Positions 47,425-60,505 are shown, counted from the first letter of the stretch. The stretch is 64,000 bases of DNA from Odontesthes bonariensis (GCF_027942865.1 NC_134529.1:22670467-22734466); one strand, 5' to 3'. Notes: generated from the letters alone by a model not told the origin. Program-made: numbers and translations.

Positions 47425-48229
47425 CTCCCTTTGCTCTTTCTGCTAGAAACAAAATGTGTCCGCTGTGTTTTTATGCCGATAGCTGCTGAGACGCAACAAA
47501 CACCCGGATACCTTTGTCCCTTTTCCCTGACTGATTTACTGCCCATCTGGACAAACCGGCTGTTAGTTCTATTTGTTACATCTGTCCAAGTTTGTAGGAT
47601 TTGCTTATTTGTCACTGATGGAAAAGAGTGTTTTTATATATATATATTTTATTTTTTTGTGTGTGAGTGTTAATGCTAAGACACAGGCGTCAGGGGGCCT
47701 CGCCCGACATCTGTCCTCGACGTTCCACCTGCTGCAGACAGTTGTATTATCAAACAAACATGTAGTACACTGTAAGATATTGTACATTTAAAGCTTATTA
47801 TTAAATGTATTTTAGATGCACGTCAACCCTGCACCAATTAAATATTTTGAGACACGGATGGCAACAAACTGGCTCTTTCTTTCTTTTTGTGTGTATGTGT
47901 GCGTCACATCCAAGGGGAAGCAGTCAGTTTCTCTTTCAGCTTTGTCATTATTTAAAAAAAAAAAATCTAAGCCGAGACGACTGGTGAGAAAACACCCCAT
48001 GATTCAGAAGCTCGTGGAACCACCTTAAACCGTAATAACTTGAAGTAATCGTTTTCTGTATGACGTTATCAGTCTCTGTCATTGTGGAGTCATTTTGTCC
48101 GCCCTCTTTAGTTCATCGACATTCACGCACGGCCTGTTAGTCACGTTGAGGTCAGCTTATGAGCAGAGGGTTGTTACAGTCACACATGTCACTGAATCCC
48201 CTGACCAGTCTGCATGTTGTTTGAGGCAT
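47425..48229. other. Downstream of glrx5, no gene seen
   Basis: Either a longer glrx5 3'UTR or intergenic DNA. A second AT-rich stretch with attattaaatg at about 47797-47807 could be an alternative poly(A) region. Open frames are unconvincing. Confidence 0.4.
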
Positions 48230-48480
48230 TATCACCTATGAATTGCTTAAGGTTAGCCTCAATGGGGGACTCTGGAGATCCCATGCAGCTGTGCTTCTCT
48301 CTGTAGAACCAGTCGTTGCATTCGAAGTAGGTGGAGAGGCAAAGGTTCAACAGGACACAGATCCGATCAGGAGGGAAGTTGCTTCTGTCGTTCAGTGAGT
48401 CGGTCAAGAAGTGGAGGCTTTCACGGAGCCCATCAACTTGGTGGACGGCAACATCATGGTTACGAGGGTGTAGCAAAAGA
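48230..48480 (-). mobile_element. Penelope-like retroelement, RT fragment
   Basis: A minus-strand frame encodes LHFLTDSLND, PPDRICVLLNLCLSTYFECN and WFYREKHSCMGSPESPIEAN. This matches the RT core of Penelope-like elements, where the consensus around the catalytic region reads F/Y-x-Q-x-x-G-T/A-AMGSPxSPIxANL. It is a short piece with no GIY-YIG endonuclease nearby and ends abruptly after EANL. It is clearly a dead fragment. Confidence 0.7.
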
Positions 48481-50467
48481 CCACAAGAAGCCTTTATTGC
48501 ACTGTGCTGTGAACAGTGAAGAGGATGGAACAGTCTTAACAGTGAGTTTTACAGTAAAACCCACACATACAGACCAGAACCTGTTTTTCCGCGAACACAC
48601 TGTAATTCCATATGTGGCAGGAGTCTTAAGAGAAACTTAGAAGGATTTTCTCCAAAACCAAGAACACCTTCAGGCAGAGACTGGTTCACCCAAAGGAAAG
48701 AACACCCAAACACAAACTGAGTGATGTCGTTTATGCAGTGCAGTGATGAGTTTGCAGGCCTCTATATAGGTGTTAGCCCGATTCTTTCATTGGAAGCCCA
48801 AGAACAAGCTGGAGAAATCTTAAGTTAAAGTATTTATTCGTGGTCACGTGAAGTTTAGCTGCGCTGGACTCGGAGTGACAAAGCCCTCGCGGGGCCTCCG
48901 TCAGACAGAGCCCCGATATCCGGTAACATTTCCACCTTTATCTCAGAGGTTGTACTTACACTCGACAAAGGATAATTGGACATTTGCTAGTGATATGAGC
49001 AGGCCATCCACCGTCTTTGTCATGTTCTTTGGATGTGATAAACTGTGTGTGTGTTGTTGTTTCAGGCGTGTATCTACTGTACCAGACCTATGTGACCTAA
49101 TAGAGACGCATTATCTGACCCACTTATTTTATTCCGTTACGTCATGTTAAAATTGGCTTTGTTCTTAGACATTATGAATGAAATAGTCTCTGTACTTTTC
49201 CACGATGACCTAAAGTGATCCAGGAATGGGAAAACAAAACAAGTAGCCTGGGAAAGCAGGTGCAGATTCACACACACACATTTTTCAGCTGATCCAGAGA
49301 ATATGACGAAGCATGTTGAACCTACTCATGTCCAATCATACGCAGTCGAGTGTGAGTCCAACCTATGAGGCTATAAATGCAAATGATACCCGGAAATCGA
49401 GGCTCAGTCTGACAGATTTTCCTGCGGGAGCTCTGTTCCACTGAGCCCAGCGCTGATTTGCTTGACGTGTGAATACGGATAAACACTTTATTTAACTTGA
49501 GCTTCCATTGAAAGAATCGATCTAACAGTCATCTTCAAGTCTTGGACATACATTGCGTTTGTATGAGCAGAGTGTAAACGTACAAAGTAGGAACATAGAT
49601 TATTTTGTAAACTACAGCATATGAATACATAAAGTCTAAGAATAAAGCCAATTTATAACAAATGGGAGACCGAATAACAACTCCACAAACGCATGGCCGT
49701 CCATGATAAACTGGAGAAACCATCGTTGAACAGAGGAGGTGGTCTCAGGCATCACTTTCCCAGCATCCGCAATGCAGCACAGTCTCTCAGGCCTCATGTC
49801 AGGCGGTTCATTGACATGTGACCGTAACAACCGTCTCTGCTTATAAGCTGATACTTAAACTCTTTAGTGATTATAGCATGTGGCAAACAAAGAGCCACCT
49901 GGGGCGTCTTCTGATTAAAAAGGCCCATCAGTTTCAGAGAGTTCTGTGCTACTAGTAACACACAATTCAGATCTTCCTGAATCTCATTTCTCAAACTAAA
50001 AAGTCAAAACTCAGCCCTTTGACTCTGTGACGGGAGGGGAAAAAGGAACCAACAAAAAGCCTCTAACAGAAATCATAGCTGATCATCAGCATGTCATAAC
50101 CAAACGCTTTGTTCAGCAGCGTGTGGCGGAGGTGAAATGTGAATGTCGCCCAACCAAACACGCCATCCCCCAGCTTCCTCGTTTTGTAAGCGCGTCACCG
50201 TGGCTGACATCGGCAACTCCACCTTCACAATCCACGTGACTTCATTGGAATGATCTGAGTCATCGGATGAGCGTTTCTCGAACGTATTTTAATACAAAAT
50301 AATCCATTTGTGTATGTTTTATAAAGAACTAAAACAAAACTGGGCTTTACATTAAAACTGTTGCAAATATTACAGCGTTCAATGTGACCGCTACCACGCC
50401 CTCACAGTCTCTTGCTGTCACAAATGAGAGTGCCGTTTATAAAACAAACAAACAAAAAAAAAAAAAC
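48481..50467. other. Intergenic DNA between glrx5 and ints9
   Basis: No supported gene. Several 60-100-codon frames lack homology that I recognise. A TATA-like gctataaatgc at about 49371-49381 and aataaag-like words occur, but no gene model follows from them. The minus-strand word ATTAAA at 50288-50293 may serve as the ints9 poly(A) signal. Confidence 0.4.
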
Positions 50468-51760
50468 CTAGAGCTTCTGCAGGAAACGGAGCACCAGGTC
50501 TCTGAGTGTCGCACGCAGCGGCTCGTTGTTGTCACAGACGATGTGCGTCCCGTCCTCCTCCAGCTGGATCAGCGTGTCCTCGGCCTGCAGGTGCAGGATG
50601 TGTCCGTCTGCCGTCTCCTCCACTTTGACCTCTGTGATCCCATGCTGCCGAAGAAACAGAACACACAGTTAATTATTTAGAAATGCAAGATAAGCAACAC
50701 TTATCCCGAGGATGTGCTACTAAGAGATTTTAAGAGCCAAGAGGATAGAGGTCCCAAATCAGTGCAGATTTCACACCTTTTGTAATGTGGCCAGAAAAGC
50801 ATCCAGGGGCACAGCTCCACTGAGCAGGGGTTTGGGGGCCAACACTACCGGGGGCTCCTCCATCACCCGCTTCCTCTTCTTGCTGGGGGGCGCAGGAGGC
50901 GGTTTGGGCACCGACTGCCAACATGTGGAAGGAAAACGTCAGCAGACTGCAGAGGGACGTCGCATCTTCAACGCGTTCCGTGGACTCACCTGGAGCGTGT
51001 GCTTGTTGTCCTTTGAGTGCACCACTGCAGACACCGTTGCCACGGAGATGCCAGGTTTCACCTCAGAGGGCACCAGCGAGTTGGCCAGCTGAGGAGAGAA
51101 GAATCAGACTGCCGGCCATGAAAGTTGGCCACATGTTGTCGGACAGCAATCTGAATATTTCTGTGATACATTTCAGTTACTAACTCTGACATCCAGTGAA
51201 GCACCGCATGTTTATGTATTTATTTAAGATGTGTGCTCAAGTAAAGCAGATGAAGCCTGCTTTGTAGAAAGGTTTTCCAAACTCTTTCTACAGTCCTCAA
51301 CCTTGACCCTACACCTGACCCTCTGATCGCTCTCTTTGGCATTAACGGAAGAGATGATTCTCTTTTAACTCCATATAAACACCGTTCCTTGTCGTTTGCT
51401 TCTCTTCTGGCCAGACGAGCAGTATTACTAAGATGGAGGGATGCTGCCCCGCCTACCCATGCTCAATGGCTGGGGGACATTATGTCCTGTCTGAGCCTGG
51501 AGAAGATCCGCTACTCAATCCATAATTCATACAAAACGTTTTTGAATGTGTGGGGACCTCTCCTCAAACACTTTCGGGGTCTTTTCTTCACAATAAGGTC
51601 TCATTTTCACAATCCTATCTGCTCTCACATGCCATGTAAATCTTATTCACATCGACAACTGATTACAGATAAATTCTTTATTCTCAATTTATCCCAGCTC
51701 ACCCCATTACTTCCAGCTAAGATGTGTTAATCAGCTCCAGTGTGCTAGTGTCCTAATTAA

Positions 51761-51794
<34 letters not shown>

Positions 51795-54700
51795 TCCCTA
51801 TCCTTGTGTATTCATGTGTACAAGAATGTATGAATGTGACTATGTATGATTTCATTATATGGGGAATAAGGGCTCGACAGGGTGGAAGGGGTTTTGAGTT
51901 CATATTGTGCTTCCACTGTTAATAATGTATACAAATGAACAGATGTATTATGTTTAAAACAGAAAAACAATAAAAAAAAACAGATGAGAAAGAAAAAAGA
52001 TATGTGCTCAACATCTGTCTGCAAAAGTTACCGATTCTTTTCAGAATCATATTCACAACCAGAGGAAAGACTGTGTGACGTACCTCAGGCAGTATGTAAA
52101 CTCGTTCGTAGCGGCGTCTGAACGGCAGGTTGAGCACGGAGCAGCGTCTGTAGGGCATCGGAGGAGGCTGCAGCTCCAGCATCAGATCCGAGCGGTGGGA
52201 CTGGCTCACGGGAGGCTGGGTGTACTGCTCGGGACACACCACGTGGAGGGGCTGCGGGTGGGAGAGAGAGGGGAAGGCGATCAGCTGTGGTTTTTTTTTA
52301 CGCTTATGTCTTTTAACCAACACCAACAGACGTGTGCACATCACTCCTGTTCTTAACTACCTCCATTGGCTTCCTGTCCTTTATAGAGTTGATTTTAAAC
52401 TTTTAATGTTTGTTTTTTAAAGCTCTTAACGGCCTCGCCCCATCATATTTATCTGAGCTTTTAACAGTGCACAATGAGAAAAAGTGAGCAACAATGAGTG
52501 AAAAACGCACTTAAAGCTGAGACATTTTGGGAAACCTGTTTTTCTTTTTAAAAACCGCCGGCAGCATTGACGGGGCCGCACTAAAACGTTCTTACTTTCA
52601 ACTATAAATGACAATGTAGTTTGTTATTTAACCTTTGATCCAATCAGAGCACATTCTCCACTTTTGACGAGTTGTGCTGGTGAAAAGAAAGGATTACTGG
52701 TAATCTCTTTACACGCAAAGGGGACACATCAAGGAGTTTCAACATGATTTCGTCACACGGGAGCAACTGAGTCAGTTCCAGCGACAACAGTTAAGTATCC
52801 ACTTCCCTCAGCAGAAGCCTATCAGACTATCAGGATATTTTATCAGTCTGTTAGTCAACTGTCAAACTCTTCTTGCGAAAAAAAAGATTCCCTCCCTCGA
52901 CTCCTCATTCTTCAGTCATTTTGTGTGGGTGTATTTTCACCTGCTGCTTATTTGTGCATATTTTTCCAATTCTGTGAAATTTGAAGAGGTAGACAGTGCA
53001 GGTGGGATTGTGATTAGTCAGCAGGATACCTGGACTTCCTTCAGCAGCTTTGAAACTTGATGGAAGTTGAGTCGTGTGTCGATCGGACAGTAAACACACT
53101 TCATGGCTAAGGGCTGGTAAGGAGCGAGGGCGTCCAGGTAGGAAAAGTCCGGCTCTGATGAGACAAAAAAAAAAAATCAAACGCGTAGTTTAGCTCCGGG
53201 AGGACTTTTCCTTCCCGTCTGATGACACAGTATCACGTGCGAGGGAGTTATAGTGACCTGTAAAGATGATGGTGTTGAGGCTGGATTTGCCCCACAGCTC
53301 CATGAAGTGAACCACATCCCCGAAGCGGAGAGAGGGGTGACCGGTGAAAACCACACAGGGCTGACGGAACTCGCTGCTGAAGTCCCCGTGAATGCTGGGG
53401 TAGTGCTTCAGCTTGTTGGTTTGGATCAGCTGAAACACAGACAACAAAATATGTTTGCTCCAATTCTGCTTTAATAGGGTTTTTCCCCTGAATTAACTGT
53501 AAGCCTTAAGTGATTTGTTCATTTGTTTGTAAAGTTCCCGGCTTTAATAAACTTTCCTTTAGGTCAGATTCAGGACATTAAACAATGTTGACGAATCCAA
53601 ATAAATGAGCACCTAGTTATGAAAGCAACTAATCTTACGCAGCCCAGTACAGCTAATGCTGTCATGTACACCCTCCTTCAATTCTAAGGTCTTATGTTTC
53701 AGAGCATAATAAAACATCTGATCCCTACCAGTTCTTAAAATGAGGTCAATCAAACCTCAGATGAAAAATAAAACATGACTATTACACAGCTTTAACTGAT
53801 CTGTTTATAAAAACTAAGCTATAATACAGAGGTGGTGTGTGGAAAAACTAAGTGCATCCTTACTGCTTCCACAGGAATTAAGTGGGTAAGTAGCAGCCAG
53901 GTGCTGCTGATCAAAAATACTTGAGAAACTGATCGTCAGTAAGTGTTTATGTAAGTGCTTTATGAAAGGGGAAGTTTTGTCAATTTGCCGGTCTGGATCC
54001 TTCAGGTGAGTTTAACACGTTACCGACAAGAAAAGACATCAGCAATGATCTTAGAGAAGCAATTGGTGCTGCCCATCAGTATGAGAAAGGTTATTAAGCC
54101 ATCCACACTATTTGGAGTCCATTATTCCATATTTGGACTGTGGAGTGCTGATGATTTGTGCTTGTTCTGCTGCCACATGTAAAATCTTAGTACTGAAAGT
54201 GGGTGCAGTTCCTTTTTCACATGACAAAATATTTAGGAGCGTTCTGTGTGCCACGAAAGATAACAATCCGTTTGGCTAGCAGAGTTACGTCAGAGCACAT
54301 CTGCCGGCAGAGAGTCGGGACTTTCTCTCAAACGCAGCGCTGTTCTTCACACAGCAGCAGGACTCACCTCTGCATGTGGGAATGGCGGCTCTGGAAGATA
54401 CACCTTTGATTGCTTGTTGTGACAAAGCCTGAAATCATTTAAAGCAAAGGAATCATGACTCCACCCATAACGTCCCAGAACAGTTCTGTAAAGCAACGGA
54501 CAACAAACACAGTCGCACTGATCGGACGCCATGACTTAAAAAAAAAAGCAGAATGAATGGGTCTCTGCTTGAGCTTTGCTGCGAATTAAAAACAGTAAAG
54601 ATCCAGATATGACATAAGAAGGCTTTGAAGATGCAGATTCTCACCACTCGGCAAAGATCTGCGAGAACTCCAGCGAGCTGTTGGCTACAGGTGAGATGAA

Positions 54701-57700
54701 GTAGAAGGGCGTGGTCCCCAAGTTTGCGCTCTCGATGAACTGGTACAGACACTCCAGCAGGTCGTATATGACTCCTGAGGAGTAACAAGGTACCAGCACG
54801 TTGCCTCCTGCCCGAATCGTCATGGCTACAGGGCCACACAGATGAGACGAGGACGAAGCCTCATTAAATTCAGAAGAATCTTAAAAAGGGTGCGAGAACG
54901 ATTTACTTTGAACATTTCAACCCACCCAGGTTACTGCAAAACTCGCCCAGCATGCCGTCTGGGTTAGCCGTGGGCATCTGAGTGAGGCCGGTCAGAATGA
55001 GAACGTCGCTGTTCTTCAGGGAACTCTGGTCCATCGGCTGGGAGAAGAAGAGGATGGATGCTTTAATTAATCACCCATCCTACGATAAAGGTCGCTTTGG
55101 AAGCCAAAGTATCCAAACAAAGTTATTAAAAGGCAAAAAAACAACATGTAAGACTCCCTAAAGCAGAGATACTCATTGCGCGGCTCGCGAGCCACATGCG
55201 GCTCCTCAAACTTTAATTGGTGGCTCGCACTCGCATAGTAGCTTATAACAATATGGTAACAATAACAATACATTTTTTCAAATAACATATAGCAAATACT
55301 GCACAGTATTAAGTATTTTTATTAAAGCAATACAATGTAACTTCTCAAAAAGCCCATTATGGAGCTCCCCCTACAGGCTTGGAGGTAATGTACAGTTACA
55401 CTGTCGTAAATACAACACCCTTTCGCTTTCACGTTTCACGTTTGTTGACGAACCGGCGAGGAGTCAGAAGGTGCAAGCTATGTCGACCGAGAAGGTAAGA
55501 GTAATCAAATGTACCTGGGAGCGTGAGAGGGGTCTATTTGTTTTTGCGGTAAGTCCAGCAAAGTTACATAGCGCAAATTTTTCCAACTCAGACCCCCGAA
55601 GGGCATAGGAAACAGGCCAATCGTAATATTAAAACTCATTCTAGCCGCACAATTTTTTTCCAGCTGTTATTTTAAGGCAAAATGTTACATAGTATTGCTA
55701 TAAGTTTGTGTTTTTGTAGTATTAAGTATTTATATTAAGTATTAATTAAGGCTTAATGGTGTTTCCTAAAGGGGGCACTGTTAAACCTGGCAACGCAGCC
55801 CACTTAAACCATCTCACATTTGACCGCAGTGCACGCTAGCTCCTTCAGCCAGAGCAAGATGCAGGCACAATGGATCGGTTTTTAATTAAAAAAGGGCAAA
55901 AACCAGCACAAAAACCACGCTCATCTTGAATGTCTCACTATGATTACAACAACAAACTACAAATACAACATGAAGAAAGTCAAGGATATGCATGCCAGCT
56001 TCCGCTCATCCCAGTATTAAGGTAAATGTGGTCTTAATTGAAAATATATTGGCTGTTTTGTTTCTTTTTTTGTGGGATGCTTTGTATGTAGAAATGCATA
56101 TTTGCAAAATGGGACTTAGTATGTTGTCGTAAAAGTGGCTCTTCCCTTGATTTTGCTCTGCCAATGTGGCTCTTGTGAAAAAAATAGTCAGTATCACTGA
56201 CCTAAAGCCATTCCGCTTTGATTTACTAACAAACAAACAAACCCTGAAAGATCAATTGTAAAACTGCCTTTTTTTAAAATATTTATCCGACTTTTAAACT
56301 TCTACGGAACAGGAACATAAAGCCCAACAAAGCATGCAGTCAAATCACATCTACAGTGTGACTGTGATTGCAGTTCAAGGGTCTTTTAAAGAGCTGGCAG
56401 CTGCTCATGCGGCACCAACGTGTAATTTCATCCCATGAAGCCTGAGTGTCACCTGTGGGTGTGTGGTGAGGAGGGACGATCCCGACACGTAGGACACTTT
56501 CTCGTGATGGGACTGGATGATCCAGTTGGAGCTGCCCAAGGAGTAGCCAGAGCTTAATGGGGAGACCTGTACCGCTCCAAACAACTCCTGGAGAAGACAA
56601 GAGAAACTTTGAGAAAACTACGAGGGGACATCCCTACACAGAGGGAGGAAAGATGAAAAGAAGCTGTGAAGGAGCAAGTACAGCAATAAATGCTGGGGGG
56701 AGGGAAAAAATCCTGCCTGAGAAAAACAGAGACAGACTTTTGAAAACATAAATGATAAAAAGTCTGCCTTCAAGTTTCAGCGAACCTGAAGTGTTGCTTG
56801 GAAAAAAACTATCTTAACGAGACAAAAGCCCCCTTCAGACATAAGATACTTACAAGACTGGTGGGTTGTCGGCTGTTTTCTACTCAAACTTTCTAATCAC
56901 AACAAAAATTACAACAATGAGGCAAACTCACCAACAAAGCCTCCTTTAATCTACTGGTCTTGTTTCATTGTGTCCCAACAACCCAGTTCCGTAAACTTTA
57001 AGCTCACATTTTCCAAAAGTTTGCTGTTGAATCATTTTTAATAAGCCAACAGCAGAGCCTCACATCTTTAATTTTCTCTCTTATAAGTCACATTTGTATG
57101 TAAACATTCACGATACGGGGGATTTCAAATTATAGTCAGCCTTCTTAGCTTTTGATTGACACCTCGCTTGAAACAGTAGGAGCTTCCAGGTTACACCCAC
57201 AGGCTACAACAGTCAACAAAAGTCCATATTGCAAGAAAGTGCACGGTCCTCTTTTGCCACGCAGCCATCTGTAAAACAACTAAAGTAAATAAATAAATTC
57301 TTACCACTTTCTGAGAATAACCCACAAGCTGGACTTTACTGAGGGCTGAATTGACCTCCTGCATACTGTAGCATCGCTTCCACGTCCACACATCCACCGC
57401 ATCCTTCAGCTGCCCCGGAAGCATCCTGATACAGTAACATAACCCATTTATAACATATTGTACGAAGTTCAATAAAGCACCTGAATGTTAATGAAACTGT
57501 GGGATCCAAACTGACATCAGACAGAGACGAGAGAAAAACAAAAACAAAAACAAAAAAACAATACATTGTGCTTCATTTGTAAAACTGGAAATATTAAACC
57601 CAGAACAACAAGAGCTAGAACAACAACAGGAGCTGGAAGTGTAACATGTTCTCAGTTCTTTTTTGCCGTACCAACCTTTGCATTTCCTTATTCTTCCAGC

Positions 57701-57794
57701 AGGTGGCAGACTGTGCTTTAGGAACTCTCTCCATGAAGTTCACAAGCTCTTCCATCAGCAGTCTGACAAAAAAACAGAGGTAATTTCTTCAATA

Positions 57795-57840
<46 letters not shown>

Positions 57841-59228
57841 ATCATAAAAAAATGTAAATGCTTAACTCAAATGAAACAAGGATTTAACAGTGTCCGAGTC
57901 ATGTGGTTATTTTCATTTTAAAACATTATAACGATACAATGATGTTTTCATTCTCTGTGTCCTTACCTTCCAATCTGCAGGGTGGGCTCTGTGGCGTACA
58001 CGGTCCCTGTGAAGCCTGTGTGCTCAGCGATGTAGGGCAGGGCCATCATACAGTGGTAGTTGGAGATGAGGATGACGTCAATGGTGGACAAGTCCAGCAA
58101 TTCTCTCTGCATTTGACACAGTTGCAAAAGTCTGCGATTAAGACCAAATGTGCGTGATTATTCTACCAAGATAGCTTTTATAGCTTTTCCTTCCAAAGTG
58201 CAAGCTGCAAAAAAGGAGACAACTAATGGCAGTAATCACACTTTATGGATCATGGTGATGAGAAGAAAAGGTTTCTTGAACGTCGCTTTGTGCGAAAGAT
58301 AAACAGAGGCCAAAGACTTCAGGTACCTCGGGGAGACAGAACTCTGGCTGTGCGTCCACAAACACCCTTCCAGCACACTCTTTCAGCTCCTGGGAAGATG
58401 GGGGAAAAATGTTGTATATGTGAAGGCTTAAACCACATATAAACAGCAATACCTCTACAGCTTACATAGGATCAAACAAAACAGTACGCAAGCTAGTGAT
58501 AAGTCATAAGATACAGGTGATATCCTCAGTAGATTCCAAACACTTCAAACAACTATTCATACCTTTTCCAAGTTTATTGTTCCATCCTTTGAAATCCAGC
58601 CAGGGAGCTTGGAGAGTCTAGGGCTGATGAACAAAAATAGAAAACATCACGATACAGATAAATGGATATTCCACCCACAACTGAAGGAGTTTTAAAGAAT
58701 AAAGACGCTTTACCTGTGCACTAAAGGAAGCGGCAGGAAGTTGAGGACTGATGTGGTGTCCAGTCCACAGTCCAACATAATAGTGGTGGATTTGAACTTG
58801 AGGACATTGCAAGGCAATGTCGGATGCCCAGATAAGCAATACTGCAAATAGGGAAAACACAGGTCAGGAAGAAAATCTGTGCCAACAACCCAACTGTTGA
58901 TGTTAAATACAAAGCTGTAGCTCACAGAACAAAGAACTACCGAATATAGAAAATACTACACAAAGAATTGTTAAATAAGTGACACCAGATTAAATATTGG
59001 TATGGGTGCTTTTCCTTTACTGGGCACCATATAGGGCTTAGTTTACACACTATAGCCTTGCTGTTAGCTGATTGCAATACTGAGTGTATAATCAAAACGC
59101 TGCGTTTAGCTACCAGGCTAACGCTAATTTCAAGGCGTGTAACGTGATTTCTACATTCTTTATTTTATTCGGCACCTTTTACACAAAACGCGTTCCTCGC
59201 TTGAGTGTGCTTTACTCACCAATTTCAT
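50468..59228 (-). CDS. ints9: Integrator complex subunit 9
   Basis: Seventeen coding exons on the minus strand: 59220-59228 (MKL), 58714-58841, 58563-58623, 58327-58389, 57967-58106, 57676-57762, 57305-57425, 56453-56587, 54926-55037, 54645-54825, 54368-54428, 53258-53429, 53030-53154, 52084-52251, 50990-51088, 50777-50914 and 50468-50644. They sum to 1977 nt, or 658 residues, the length of human INTS9. Every junction has GT-AG and keeps frame. It begins [20 protein letters not shown]. The metallo-beta-lactamase fold (about residues 1-220) has [18 protein letters not shown] where active relatives have HxHxDH, so it is a catalytically dead partner of INTS11, as known for the family. The beta-CASP region ([37 protein letters not shown]) and the C-terminal INTS11-binding domain follow. 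The Integrator complex cleaves snRNA 3' ends and paused transcripts in the nucleus. Confidence 0.98.
51220..51985 (+). mobile_element. 5'-truncated L1-clade LINE, ORF2 C-terminus and 3'UTR
   Basis: Plus-strand frame 51389-51730 encodes [20 protein letters not shown] and [20 protein letters not shown], the end of fish L1 ORF2. The 3'UTR contains a (TA)n run (51770-51794) and ends in aaaacaataaaaaaaaac at about 51957-51980. It lies in the ints9 intron between exons 14 and 15, in antisense orientation to the gene. Confidence 0.75.
51770..51794. repeat. (TA)n microsatellite
   Basis: A TA run within the L1-like 3'UTR in an ints9 intron. Confidence 0.9.
52306..52470 (+). mobile_element. Short L2/Rex-like LINE fragment
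   Basis: Encodes [20 protein letters not shown] and [15 protein letters not shown], nearly the same sequence as the minus-strand fragment at 40.07-40.21 kb. It is truncated on both sides. It lies in an ints9 intron just upstream, on the gene's strand, of the exon at 52084-52251. Confidence 0.75.
55164..56199 (+). mobile_element. hAT DNA transposon, internally deleted, in ints9 intron
   Basis: A 1036-bp element starting cagagatactcattg and ending cagtatcactg (inverted ends), with subterminal 'gcggctcgcgagccacatgc' and 'ccaatgtggctcttgtg' repeats. The target duplications are ccctaaag (55156-55163) and acctaaag (56200-56207), 7 of 8 identical. Inside are remnants of transposase ends: [15 protein letters not shown] at about 55870-55915 and [15 protein letters not shown] at about 55970-56015. 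The bulk of the coding sequence is deleted. This is a common fish hAT family. Confidence 0.85.
57797..57838. repeat. (AT)n microsatellite
   Basis: About 21 AT units in an ints9 intron, some 35 bp upstream (on the minus strand) of the exon at 57676-57762. Confidence 0.95.
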
Positions 59229-60079
59229 TTTAACATACGGAACGACGAATAAATTAGACTAATGTAGTCGGCTTTGCTAAAACAGCATCATTGTTTGGTC
59301 TCCGCTCGCTTAGTTTCCCTGGCGTTTAACCTTTGTGGCCCCCTACAGGCTTGGAGGACAACTCTGCTCAAGCCAAGAAGTACACTACAGACACATAAAT
59401 GAGTTTTCGGTTGAGAGAGGATGTAACCATGTAACTGCACAAGTTGGCGTCCAAATAACTGCCGCAGTACCTAAAATATATATGGAGAAAAAAAAAGTAT
59501 TTATTAGATAAAGCGACGATGATACATGTCAACAAATGCACGTGCCAATTGACTGCAGGCAGGGCTGTCAGTTTTGCTGCCTAACCAGAGCCGTGTATGG
59601 AAAAGTGCACCTACTCTTTGCAGAGACTGTGAGAGCAGACGCACGCAGAGGTGCTGCTACGACAGCTGTTATGTTGATATGAGCTCAGCGGACTATCCTT
59701 AACGTATGGTAGCATAGTAGCATTGAGGCTATATCATTCTGAGTTGCGTTTCAGCTGGGGCGGGGCGACTGCCAAGCGAAGGTGCGGTGACTGAACCCTG
59801 TCCATAGGTCGCTCTGGTTCTTATGCTAGCTGTGACTAGCCGGCGCAACGAACAGGTCAAACCGCTCCCAAATGACTCATACCGATACTCTGTTGTGAAT
59901 AAAGTGTATTACTATGTGGCAATGTTACGGAATTGATGTAGCAACGTCGACAGCCACGGAATTTCTGCTTGTCTGGTAGGCTTTGTTACTTGTGAAGCCG
60001 TTTATGTTAGTGTTTTTCGCAGCTTGACACAGAAGCGTATCCTTCGGGTTAGGTCGCTGTCGAAACGAACGGGCGGTCG
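59229..60079. promoter_or_regulatory. Divergent promoter region of ints9 and pafah2
   Basis: About 0.85 kb between the ints9 start codon and the first probable pafah2 exon. No TATA box is obvious for either gene. It is richer in CpG than the surrounding introns, particularly 59760-60080, in keeping with a housekeeping promoter. Confidence 0.5.
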
Positions 60080-60143
60080 ATGTTTTCCCATGGAGGTTTC
60101 ATACAGCTGGGAGTGAAGAGAATTTACGAGTGGGCAAGGACAG
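60080..60143 (+). other. pafah2: First exon of pafah2, possibly coding
   Basis: A donor gacag|gtaaga ends this exon at 60143. It has an ATG at 60080 in a reasonable context, followed by 21 codons plus one base (MFSHGGFIQLGVKRIYEWAR T). If spliced to the acceptor at 60554 it is in frame with the MGNSC start in the next exon. If spliced to the stronger acceptor at 60532 the frame stops at once and the exon is 5'UTR. The 5' end of the exon is not defined. Confidence 0.5.
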
Positions 60144-60487
60144 GTAAGAAGGGAAACTCAAACGTTTTCACTGACAGCGCGCACACCGTTAATTATTCAC
60201 CCGGTTGAATTCTGTAAATTGTCACAACTGTGGGGTTCTGTGGTTGTTCGGTAAACTGCTGGTAAAGTCAGCTCAAGTTACGTGAGTACAGCGTGTTTTG
60301 TCGCCGACAAGCAAAATAACTCCAGCTCATTAAGAAAAGCACTTTATTTCTAACTTAAAAAAAAAAAAAAAACATGTAAAGAGCGCTGTGTGTTTTGATG
60401 CATACTACTACTCAAGTAGGATGTGTTCGCAATCTGCTGCCATTTAAGATCGCCTGTCCGAGTCACCTTTTTAATTAAAAAAAATGT

Positions 60488-60505
60488 CCCCCCCCCCCCC
60501 CCCCC
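60488..60505. repeat. Poly-C run
   Basis: Eighteen consecutive C residues in the pafah2 intron upstream of the acceptor. Confidence 0.9.

Noticed and set aside
49330-49520. TATA-like box followed by a polyadenylation-like word, resembling an LTR core
   Set aside because: No TG...CA boundaries or flanking duplication could be found, so neither an LTR fossil nor a gene promoter is supported.
49535-49994. Minus-strand frames encoding SVQRWFLQFIMDGHAFVE and LNCVLLVAQNSLKLMGLFNQ
   Set aside because: They look somewhat protein-like but have no family that I recognise and no consistent splice sites. Probably repeat-derived or chance.
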